Origin: an uncultured Clostridia bacterium
GTDB lineage: Bacteria; Bacillota; Clostridia; Oscillospirales; Oscillospiraceae
Length of the DNA: 14,299 bases
Assembly (NCBI GenBank): GCA_947383645.1
Contig: CANDEH010000060.1
Span: 1 to 14,299 of the forward strand
Reading direction: 5' to 3'
This document shows positions 1 to 5,450 of the stretch, one piece after another; within the stretch, counting starts at the first letter, position 1; the number at the start of each line of letters is the position of its first letter. Position numbers and translations under genes: made by a program. Below the pieces are notes generated by a model. It ran no database searches. It saw only the letters and a program-made list of their open reading frames with translations, and had not been told where the DNA came from.

Positions 1-11
1 TTGAAACAAGC

Positions 12-323
12 ATGAACGCAATCATCGTGACCGGCGGCAAGCAGTACAAGGTGGCGGAGGGCGACACCCTCTTCATCGAGAAGCTGAATGTGGAGGCCGG
101 CGACAAGGTGGTCTTTGACCAGGTTCTGGCCGTGCTGGACGGCGACAAGGCCACCTTCGGCACCCCCAACGTGGCCGGCGCCACCGTGGAGGCCAACACC
201 GTGAAGAACGGCAAGGGCAAGAAGATCCGCATCTTCAAGTACAATCCCAAGAAGGGCTACCGCAAGCGTCAGGGCCATCGCCAGCCCTACACCAAGGTGG
301 AGATCACCAAGATCAACGCCTGA
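12..323 (+). CDS. rplU: 50S ribosomal protein L21
   Basis: L21 is a 23S rRNA-binding protein of the large ribosomal subunit. The 103-residue product has the usual family length. It shows the N-terminal IIVTGGKQYKV segment, the FDQVLAVLDGD middle and the very basic C-terminal block KIRIFKYNPKKGYRKRQGHRQ, with TKVEITKI near the end, all typical of bacterial L21. The window begins only 11 bases before the ATG, so the promoter, any leader and most of the ribosome-binding region lie outside. Its stop codon overlaps the start of prp by one base (TGATG), implying translational coupling. It is followed by prp and rpmA, the standard Firmicutes order. Confidence 0.97.
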   Translation: MNAIIVTGGKQYKVAEGDTLFIEKLNVEAGDKVVFDQVLAVLDGDKATFGTPNVAGATVEANTVKNGKGKKIRIFKYNPKKGYRKRQGHRQPYTKVEITKINA

Positions 324-655
324 TGACCACCGTACAGTTCCACACGGAGGGCAGCCGGATCACCGGCTTTGAGGCCCGGGGCCACAGCGGCTACGCTGAG
401 GAGGGCGCGGACATCGTCTGCGCCGCCGTCACCAGCGCGGTGCGCCTCGTGGAGTGCACCCTCAACGACGTGATGGGTCTGGGCGCCCCGGTGAAGGTGC
501 GGGAGGCCGACGCCTCCATCGCCCTGCGCCTGCCCGGCGGCCTGAGCGCTGCGGCGGAGAGCGCCGCCCAGTCCCTGCTCACGGGTCTGATGGTCTACCT
601 CACCACCCTCCGCGACGAGTACCCCGAGCACATCGAAGTGTTGGAGGCCGAGTAG
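323..655 (+). CDS. prp: Ribosomal-processing cysteine protease Prp
   Basis: Prp is the cysteine protease that removes the N-terminal extension of ribosomal protein L27 in Firmicutes and related phyla. The 110-residue product carries both expected catalytic residues: His21 in the GHSGYA motif and Cys33 in DIVCAAVTSA. The remaining sequence, including the Gly/Ala-rich helix region and the LLTGLMVYLTTL segment near the end, fits the small YsxB/Prp fold. The ATG overlaps the rplU stop by one base, and rpmA, which encodes the presumed substrate, starts 35 bases downstream. That L27 has the cleavable extension (see rpmA) supports the assignment. Activity itself is inferred from the family. Confidence 0.93.
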   Translation: MTTVQFHTEGSRITGFEARGHSGYAEEGADIVCAAVTSAVRLVECTLNDVMGLGAPVKVREADASIALRLPGGLSAAAESAAQSLLTGLMVYLTTLRDEYPEHIEVLEAE

Positions 656-690
656 GTCTCTCTATCTTACAGAAAGGAAGGCAGATTGCT

Positions 691-966
691 ATGATCCGTA
701 TCGGTTTACAGTTTTTCGCCCACAAAAAGGGCGTCGGCTCCACCAAGAACGGCCGTGACAGCAAGTCCAAGCGCCTGGGTCCCAAGCGGGCCGACGGGCA
801 GCACGTGCTGGCCGGCAACATCCTCGTCCGCCAGCGGGGCACCCACATCCACCCCGGTGTGAACGTGGGCCGCGGCAGCGACGACACCCTCTTTGCCACC
901 GCCAGCGGCACCGTCCGCTTCGAGCGCCTGGGCAAGGACCGCAAGCAGGTCTCCGTCTACGAGTAA
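691..966 (+). CDS. rpmA: 50S ribosomal protein L27 with Prp-cleavable N-terminal extension
   Basis: L27 lies near the peptidyl-transferase centre of the large subunit. The 91-residue product has the L27 core (KKGVGSTKNGRDSKSKRLGPKR, then IHPGVNVGRGSDDTLFA). The start at 691 is chosen because a purine-rich Shine-Dalgarno stretch (AGAAAGGAAGG) lies just upstream and because it gives the classical Firmicutes extension MIRIGLQFF followed by AHKKG. A longer reading frame is open back to 454, but it overlaps prp and is not needed. In Staphylococcus aureus the corresponding extension is cut by Prp after the double Phe, here Phe9. A terminator follows 24 bases after the stop, so the ribosomal-protein transcript ends here. 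Confidence 0.97.
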   Translation: MIRIGLQFFAHKKGVGSTKNGRDSKSKRLGPKRADGQHVLAGNILVRQRGTHIHPGVNVGRGSDDTLFATASGTVRFERLGKDRKQVSVYE

Positions 967-990
967 GGGCGGAACACGCAGCAAAAGCTG

Positions 991-1035
991 ACACCCGCTG
1001 AGAAGCAGTGCTTCTCAGCGGGTGTTTGTTTTTTG
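991..1035 (+). terminator. Intrinsic terminator after rpmA, possibly bidirectional
   Basis: A perfect 16-bp inverted repeat (991-1006 with 1010-1025, ACACCCGCTGAGAAGC and its complement) with a 3-base loop is followed on the plus strand by a T-rich run (TTTGTTTTTTG). It ends the rplU-prp-rpmA transcript. On the minus strand the same hairpin is followed by CAGCTTTTGC, so it may also serve the convergent gene that ends at 1082. Bases 1036-1081 hold nothing else I recognise. Confidence 0.93.
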
Positions 1036-1081
1036 ACCGCAGACAAGCCTGCCCGTGCATGGCAGCATAAATATCCTATGG

Positions 1082-1528
1082 CTATTGGAACATAATTGGT
1101 CTGTCCTTTTGAATGGCTGTATTGCACAGTTCTATTAACCGATCAATTAAAAACTCACAATCCGAATCAACAAAGCATTCAAACAAATTTTGGGGCCTTA
1201 TGCCATAAAACTTAAAAATATCCTGTTTCAATTCCATTGTTGAAGAGTCCGGAGGTTCCTGAATAAATACCTGCTTAATTTCCTCCAATTCCCTTTTTAG
1301 CTGGACGCATTCACTGACATTCCAACTGCCATCGCAGTCGGAGTGGTTCAATAGGGTTGTCATCGGCAATGTGAATTTACTTTTGCGCTTCAGGAGTTTG
1401 GAAATCGTGCCCTTATTGGTATATTGGGAAACTTTACTTCTGAATTCTTCAAAATATCTGTAGAGCCCCACCTCCACCCCGCAGATATCTTCGCCGTTCT
1501 GATCGAATATACATAGATACAGCCCCAT
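1082..1528 (-). CDS. Imm70-like immunity protein
   Basis: The 148-residue product resembles what I recall of the Imm70 family of polymorphic-toxin immunity proteins. It starts MGLYLCIFDQNGEDICGVEVG, has the motif HSDCDGSW at residues 62-69, and ends with LFECFVDSDCEF, then DRLIELCNTAIQKDRPIMFQ. Such cytosolic proteins bind and neutralise a cognate secreted toxin domain. It has no signal peptide or membrane segment. A good Shine-Dalgarno (AGGAGAGAGG) lies 7 bases before the ATG. The start is one base from the stop of the upstream decayed ORF, the tight spacing expected of a toxin-immunity pair. The gene is visibly more AT-rich than its neighbours, suggesting transfer. The family name is from memory of conserved motifs, not from a search. 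Confidence 0.68.
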   Translation of the reverse strand: MGLYLCIFDQNGEDICGVEVGLYRYFEEFRSKVSQYTNKGTISKLLKRKSKFTLPMTTLLNHSDCDGSWNVSECVQLKRELEEIKQVFIQEPPDSSTMELKQDIFKFYGIRPQNLFECFVDSDCEFLIDRLIELCNTAIQKDRPIMFQ

Positions 1529-1529
1529 T

Positions 1530-1821
1530 TCAAGCCTCTCTCCTGATTACTTTTACATATTTTTGCTCCTTCAGGAATTCTTTTAATTCCGGGCTAAATT
1601 TACATTTTTTGGGAACAATCAGCCGCAGAATCGCCTTTTGCCGCTGGGTTTCCTCAGCAAGAGTATAGATCTGGTATGTCAAGCCCAGCGTTGCGCATGA
1701 TTTGCCGAGAATCCAGCCGCTCCCGCCAGGCGATCTCTTTTGGTCCGGGAGGCTTCTCCTTCTTGTCTGCCAACGGGTGTACTGAATTTTCATCTCCCAG
1801 GTATCCCCTCGATCTGATTTT
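1530..1821 (-). pseudogene. Frameshifted 3' remnant of an unknown gene, possibly a polymorphic-toxin C-terminus
   Basis: Two reading frames here each look protein-like only in part. The first (1657-1821 read leftward, stop at 1654-1656) gives a 55-codon stretch containing DENSVHPLADKKEKPPGPKE, IAWRERLDSRQIM and NAGLDIPDLYS. The second frame, ending at 1530, gives a natural-looking tail: ETQRQKAILRLIVPKK, then FSPELKEFLKEQ and VKVIRREA. One indel near 1655-1690 would join them. The first frame has no plausible start and is cut off just after the terminator-like hairpin of the neighbouring GNAT gene, so the 5' part is lost. Position directly before the Imm70-like gene suggests the C-terminal domain of its cognate toxin. 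I do not recognise the domain. An alternative is a short intact 99-residue ORF (1530-1829), which I consider less likely. Confidence 0.5.
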
Positions 1822-1830
1822 TCAAACAAG

Positions 1831-1857
1831 CAGGGCGGACCGGTGCGGTTCGCCCTG
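1831..1857 (-). terminator. Hairpin downstream of the GNAT gene
   Basis: A 12-bp inverted repeat (1831-1842 with 1846-1857, one imperfect pair) with a 3-base loop lies 18 bases past the GNAT stop. On the minus strand it is followed by CTTGTTTGAAAAATC, a modest T-containing tail. It probably ends the GNAT transcript, although the T tract is weak. Confidence 0.6.
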
Positions 1858-1875
1858 TCCTGTTTATGCCGCTTC

Positions 1876-2388
1876 TTAATCTATTCCAAATTCCTTCGCG
1901 TATTTCATAACGCCGCATAGATCGGGCGCGCCCTCTTTTATTTTGCAGGCCATAAAGTTTTCCTCCGGCACGTCAAAGGGCGGCCTGATCCCAAAGCTGG
2001 CTGCCGGAACGTAACCCGCTCTCGGATAGTATTTTTCACTGCCCAACACAACCGAATATTCATAACCCAACTGCGCAGCAATGCTGTGGCCCTCTTTAAT
2101 CAGGGACATCCCTATCCCCCTTCTCTGATACGCAGGCAGAACAGACAGCGGAGCCAAAGCTAAAACCGCGGCATCGCCGACGCCCGCCTTTGTAAACAGG
2201 ATATGCCCCGCAATCTCCCCGTCCACCTCGGCGACCAGAGATAGCTCCGGGATAAACGCCTCCCCTTTTCTTAAAGCGTCTACCAAATCCTGCTCCGTTC
2301 CGCCAGAGTGTTCGGCACTGTCAAACGCAGCTTTGACTACAGAATACACTGCTCCATAGTCCTCAGCTTCCTCTCTCCTGATCCGCAT
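1876..2388 (-). CDS. GNAT family N-acetyltransferase (YhbS-like)
   Basis: The 170-residue product is a single-domain GCN5-related acetyltransferase, which would transfer an acetyl group from acetyl-CoA to an amine. The acetyl-CoA pyrophosphate-binding loop is QRRGIGMSLI at residues 88-97, preceded by the expected strand LALAPLSVLPAY. The later SVVLGSEKYYPRAGYVPA segment is typical of the YhbS-like subgroup. I choose the ATG at 2388 rather than the longer open frame to 2424 because a Shine-Dalgarno (TGAGGTGA, 2391-2398) sits directly before it and MRIRREEAEDY is the usual start of the fold. The substrate cannot be told. It reads in the same direction as the dlt-like operon upstream, but a 127-base gap with a strong hairpin separates them. 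Confidence 0.85.
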   Translation of the reverse strand: MRIRREEAEDYGAVYSVVKAAFDSAEHSGGTEQDLVDALRKGEAFIPELSLVAEVDGEIAGHILFTKAGVGDAAVLALAPLSVLPAYQRRGIGMSLIKEGHSIAAQLGYEYSVVLGSEKYYPRAGYVPAASFGIRPPFDVPEENFMACKIKEGAPDLCGVMKYAKEFGID

Positions 2389-2435
2389 AGTCACCTCACA
2401 ATCTGCCGACCTGCCGGTCAGCACACCACAGCGCA

Positions 2436-2471
2436 GCCCCCGCCGAAAAGAAGCAGCTCTTCGGCGGGGGC
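2436..2471 (-). terminator. Strong GC hairpin after the dlt-like operon
   Basis: A perfect 12-bp inverted repeat, GCCCCCGCCGAA (2436-2447) with its complement (2460-2471), lies 44 bases past the dltX-like stop. It has no real T tract on the minus strand (the following bases are TGCGCTGTGG), so termination would be Rho-dependent or partial. It could instead mark a 3' end processed or protected by the hairpin. Confidence 0.45.
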
Positions 2472-2515
2472 AATCCTTCTTTCGCTTCTCACCGGATGCC
2501 GCGCCGCCGATCCCC

Positions 2516-2659
2516 TCAGCCCAGCTCGTATATAAACGTCCCGTTCCCGGTGAAGCAAACCAGCACCAGCGCCAGCATCACCGCGTAGGCCGCGGCCAGG
2601 ACCACCTGCCCCGGCAGGGTCTCCCGGAAGTTCCTCCACCAGCTTATGACGCGAGCCAT
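2516..2659 (-). CDS. dltX: DltX-like membrane micropeptide
   Basis: This 47-residue ORF is easy to miss. It starts inside the end of dltD (16-base overlap) behind an excellent Shine-Dalgarno, GGAGGAGGTG at 2665-2674, five bases before the ATG. The product has a positively charged N-terminus (MARVISWWRNFRE), one membrane segment (about residues 17-36, VLAAAYAVMLALVLVC) and the C-terminus TGNGTFIYELG. DltX proteins of Firmicutes are about 47-50 residues, with the same single-membrane-span plan and a conserved C-terminal FIYNEF-like motif whose Tyr takes part in moving D-alanine from DltB towards the polymer. Here FIY (42-44) is kept, but the last residues differ. dltX normally opens the operon; here it closes it. 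The identity rests on size, topology, motif and dlt context. Confidence 0.78.
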   Translation of the reverse strand: MARVISWWRNFRETLPGQVVLAAAYAVMLALVLVCFTGNGTFIYELG

Positions 2660-3516
2660 GGGTCCACCTCCTCCGTAAAGCGGTACGCGCCGTACTCATA
2701 GTTCAGATGCCCCACGTCGTGAAAGCAGGTGGCGTCAAAGCCGTCGCCCAGATCGAGGAACGCCACCCCCGCCCCGGCGCACCAGTCCGCCACCGTGTCC
2801 CGCAGCCGGAGACTCAGCGCCGGCTGCTCCGCCGCGGGGTTCCAGGGCATCCAGACCACCCGCAGGCGCACACCGTTCTTCCCGCACCAGTCCGCCACCT
2901 TCTCCAGCGCCGACAGGTTCCTCGCAAAGTCCTCCACAGGCAGGGAGAAGTACGCCTCCTCGTACACCGCCATCTTCTCCCCCAGCTCCGCGTCGGAGAG
3001 ACTGCCGTAGTAATAGGTCTTGCTCATCCCGGCGTGGGGCGGGGACACCTCCCGGCCCAGAGCGGCCCTGGCGGCGTCCTTGCAGAGCTGAAACAGGTCG
3101 TCCCGCTGGAAGTAGAGGTAGGGCTCCAGGGTCCTCCGGTGCCAGAGGTAGGAGGGGTTGGTCTCCAGATCGTCGTAGAGGGTCAGGTAGTTGAGGCCCA
3201 CCACCAGCTCGCTGCCGATGTCGATATGCCCCCGGCGGAGCATGTCCCAGAGGTCCGTGACCACGCCGTAGTCCAGCCCCAGGTTCACATAGCCGCTCTG
3301 GCTCACGTCCTCCCGGTAGGCGGAGATCACGGCGGAGTTGCCGAAGAACACCCTGTCCCACACCTTCTCCGGGTGGTCCCGGCGGGTGATCTCAAAGTCG
3401 TCCATCCACACATAGCCCGCCTGGATGTAGCGGGTGCCCACCAGGGCCGCGGCGCAGTCGGTCAGCAGGAAGAAGGCCAGCAGCAGCGCCAGAAACCGCA
3501 CGCTCTTGCCGCGCAT
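2644..3516 (-). CDS. dltD: DltD-like D-alanyl transfer protein (short form)
   Basis: DltD is the extracytoplasmic, membrane-anchored SGNH-like protein that completes D-alanine transfer to teichoic acid. The 290-residue product has one N-terminal membrane anchor (about residues 6-26). It also carries the SGNH-type nucleophile motif FFGNSAVISAY (Ser61) and a C-terminal Asp-x-x-His pair in CFHDVGHLN (Asp267, His270). It is about 100 residues shorter than Bacillus DltD. The start at 3516 is chosen over the TTG at 3534 because a Shine-Dalgarno (GGAGGTGG, 3523-3530) lies six bases before the ATG, and that ATG overlaps the dltB stop by one base (TGATG). The catalytic residues and neighbours support a DltD role; a related SGNH acyltransferase or esterase is the main alternative. 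Confidence 0.82.
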   Translation of the reverse strand: MRGKSVRFLALLLAFFLLTDCAAALVGTRYIQAGYVWMDDFEITRRDHPEKVWDRVFFGNSAVISAYREDVSQSGYVNLGLDYGVVTDLWDMLRRGHIDIGSELVVGLNYLTLYDDLETNPSYLWHRRTLEPYLYFQRDDLFQLCKDAARAALGREVSPPHAGMSKTYYYGSLSDAELGEKMAVYEEAYFSLPVEDFARNLSALEKVADWCGKNGVRLRVVWMPWNPAAEQPALSLRLRDTVADWCAGAGVAFLDLGDGFDATCFHDVGHLNYEYGAYRFTEEVDPWLAS

Positions 3517-4670
3517 CACAGACCACCTCCCCAAAAGGCGAAGAAGCTGCCCAGCACCAGCCTGATCTCACGGAGGGGCAGGGTAAACACCATGGAGTTC
3601 ATGGCAAAGAGGTATACGGTTACGGCGCAGCGGAGGACAAAATACCCCCGCTTCACCTTCCGCCGGTTCACTGTGGTCAGGTTCATGAGGTTCTCCAGGG
3701 CCAGAATCAGCCCTAAGAGCACGCCGTCCACCAGGTAGAGCCAGGTGAAGCCGTGCCACGCCCCCATGAGCACCATGACGGCGAAGGCCACCCCCGCCGC
3801 CGCGCCCCGGCCCAGCTTCCGCCCGCCCAGGAGCACGTAGACATGCTCCCGGATCCAGTCGCTGACCGTGACGTGCCAGTTCCGCCAGAACTGGGTGAAG
3901 GAGGGGGACGCAAAGGGCTTTTTAAAGTTCTCCGGCACGGTGACGCCCATGAGATACCCCATGCCGATGGCGATATCCGCGTAGCCGGACATGTCAAGAA
4001 ACAGCACCGCCAGACTCACGAGAGGCGCCGCCGGGGCCACAAACCGCAACCGGGGAATCAGCCCCACCAGGCGCCAGAGCACCTTGGTGGCGGCCATGGC
4101 CAGCACCACCTTTTTGAAGAGCCCCCGGATGATCCGCCGCGCAGCCTCTGCCAGCCGCTCGCCGTCCAGGGGGACGGGGTCGTCCCAGGTTTTGTCAAAC
4201 TCCCGGTAGCGGAACACCGGTCCGGCGGTGAGGACGGGAAAGAAGAGCATGTAGTTCACATACCGCTCCAGGGGGATCTTCTCCCCGCCGTAGTACTCGT
4301 AGTACAGCGCGTCGATGGCCTTGAGCATGTTGTAGGCGATGCCGACCATCACAAGGCCGAGGGCGGGCAGGTCCAGGCGGCTGTAAACAAGGGGCACGCA
4401 GCAGCCCAGGCACAGCAGGGCGAACCACACCCCTCTCCCCCGCCGCTGCCGTCGGAGGAACCACAGAAAGCCGAAGGTCACGGCGGTGTAGCCCAGGTAG
4501 AACACCGTCAGCTTCTCCGACACGGTCCACAGCAGGGCCACGTCCAAAAGGGGCATCACCCGCAGCACCCTCTGCCGCCGCTGCCGCTCCCCGGCCAGAC
4601 GCAGGGCGAGGCCCATCAGGAGGGACATCCCCAGCATCAGCAGCAGGGTATCCGTCTGCAAAAACCACAT
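3516..4670 (-). CDS. dltB: DltB-like MBOAT membrane acyltransferase
   Basis: DltB is the polytopic membrane O-acyltransferase that accepts D-alanine from D-alanyl-DltC on the cytoplasmic side and passes it outward. The 384-residue product has many hydrophobic segments. It has the MBOAT signature: FWRNWHVTVSDWIREHVY (His266), followed by LMGAWHGFTWLYL with the near-invariant catalytic His306. Upstream lies the MBOAT segment VNYMLFFPVLTAGPVFRY (about residues 138-155). The start codon lies four bases after the dltC stop (TAGGACCATG), and the stop overlaps the dltD start. Sequence alone does not separate DltB from alginate- or peptidoglycan-acetylating MBOATs. The adjacent carrier protein, adenylating enzyme and DltX-like peptide favour DltB. 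Confidence 0.9.
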   Translation of the reverse strand: MWFLQTDTLLLMLGMSLLMGLALRLAGERQRRQRVLRVMPLLDVALLWTVSEKLTVFYLGYTAVTFGFLWFLRRQRRGRGVWFALLCLGCCVPLVYSRLDLPALGLVMVGIAYNMLKAIDALYYEYYGGEKIPLERYVNYMLFFPVLTAGPVFRYREFDKTWDDPVPLDGERLAEAARRIIRGLFKKVVLAMAATKVLWRLVGLIPRLRFVAPAAPLVSLAVLFLDMSGYADIAIGMGYLMGVTVPENFKKPFASPSFTQFWRNWHVTVSDWIREHVYVLLGGRKLGRGAAAGVAFAVMVLMGAWHGFTWLYLVDGVLLGLILALENLMNLTTVNRRKVKRGYFVLRCAVTVYLFAMNSMVFTLPLREIRLVLGSFFAFWGGGL

Positions 4671-4674
4671 GGTC

Positions 4675-4926
4675 CTACCGGAGCTTTTCCGCTGTCACAG
4701 CGGCAATCTCCGCCACGGAGTTCATGGGGTAGAGGACGATGTCCCTCTGGGTGATCTCCACCTGGAAGCGCTCCTCCACAAAGGAGATGATCTCCATGGC
4801 CTCCATGGAGTCGATGAAGCCGTAGTCAAAAAGGTTGATCTCGGGCGTGTACTCCGGGTCGTCCCCGATGTCGAACTTCTCCCGGACAAACTGGTATAAG
4901 ATGTCGGTGATTTCCTGTAAGCTCAT
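4675..4926 (-). CDS. dltC: DltC-like D-alanyl carrier protein
   Basis: This is an acyl-carrier-type protein of 83 residues, the usual DltC length. The phosphopantetheine attachment serine is Ser40 in the motif YGFIDSMEAMEI, close to the canonical LxDS(M/L) carrier signature. Like other carriers it is strongly acidic and mostly helical. In the Dlt pathway the 4'-phosphopantetheine arm takes D-alanine from DltA and docks on DltB. A Shine-Dalgarno (GGAGGT) sits four bases before the ATG. It lies 33 bases after the embedded GNAT gene and four before dltB. Placement before dltB (rather than after, as in Bacillus) is a rearrangement. Confidence 0.92.
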   Translation of the reverse strand: MSLQEITDILYQFVREKFDIGDDPEYTPEINLFDYGFIDSMEAMEIISFVEERFQVEITQRDIVLYPMNSVAEIAAVTAEKLR

Positions 4927-4959
4927 AGGTACCTCCGTCGCGCCTCCGGCGCTGTATTT

Positions 4960-5445
4960 TTACTCGTTGGAACTGGGCAGTCTCTTATGGCACAGCGCCG
5001 ACATGGGCTCCATGCCCCGGCTCCGCCAGAAGGCGGCGGCGCCGGGATTGTCCAGCAGCACGTGGAGCTCCACGGCCCCCACGCCGCTCTCCGCCATCCA
5101 CGCCTCGGCCCGGTCCGCCAGGGCGGAGGCGATCCCCCGGCCCCGGCTCCCCGGACGGACATAGATGTCGTCCACATAGCCCACAACCCCCTGCCCCTCG
5201 GCGAGGTACTCCCCGCCGATCCGCCGGGTGCCGGCGCAGACAAAGCCCAGGAGGACGCCGTCCTCCTCCGCCACCGCCAGCAGTGCCCGCCGGGACTTCA
5301 CCCGGCTCTCCAGCAGCTCCGCCACCCCCTCGTGCCGGGGGGCATACCGGAGCCCCATTCCGCTCAGGGCGTCCAGATAGGCGGAGAACAGGGGGACCAG
5401 CGCCGCCACATCCGCCGGCTCGGCGGGCCGAATCGTGTAAGCCAT
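4960..5445 (-). CDS. GNAT family N-acetyltransferase within the dlt-like operon
   Basis: The 161-residue product is a complete GNAT domain: RPAEPADVAALVPLF at the N-terminus, an ALLAVAEEDGVLLGFV strand pair, the motif-A region VGYVDDIYVRPGSRGRGIAS (acetyl-CoA loop SRGRGIA, residues 100-106) and the C-terminal NPGAAAFWRSRGMEPM segment. I choose the ATG at 5445 over the GTG at 5454. A GGAGGGG ribosome-binding sequence stands eight bases before the ATG but directly abuts the GTG, which is too close. Either start lies at the dltA stop (5451-5453). Its place between dltA and dltC, in the same transcript, suggests a job linked to the pathway, but it is not part of known dlt operons that I am aware of. 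The substrate is unknown. Confidence 0.88.
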   Translation of the reverse strand: MAYTIRPAEPADVAALVPLFSAYLDALSGMGLRYAPRHEGVAELLESRVKSRRALLAVAEEDGVLLGFVCAGTRRIGGEYLAEGQGVVGYVDDIYVRPGSRGRGIASALADRAEAWMAESGVGAVELHVLLDNPGAAAFWRSRGMEPMSALCHKRLPSSNE

Positions 5446-5450
5446 ACGCC

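Noticed and set aside
454..966. A longer start for rpmA at 454
   Set aside because: It would overlap most of prp and add a Pro/Arg-rich extension. The ATG at 691 has a Shine-Dalgarno and gives the classical L27 N-terminus.
2418..2699. A 93-codon minus-strand frame at the end of the dlt operon
   Set aside because: It covers the same DNA as the dltX-like ORF in another frame. The dltX frame has the ribosome-binding site, membrane segment and motif, whereas this one is Arg/Gly/Ala-rich noise.
3517..3534. A TTG start for dltD at 3534
   Set aside because: It would place the good Shine-Dalgarno inside the coding region; the ATG at 3516 has correct spacing and couples to the dltB stop.
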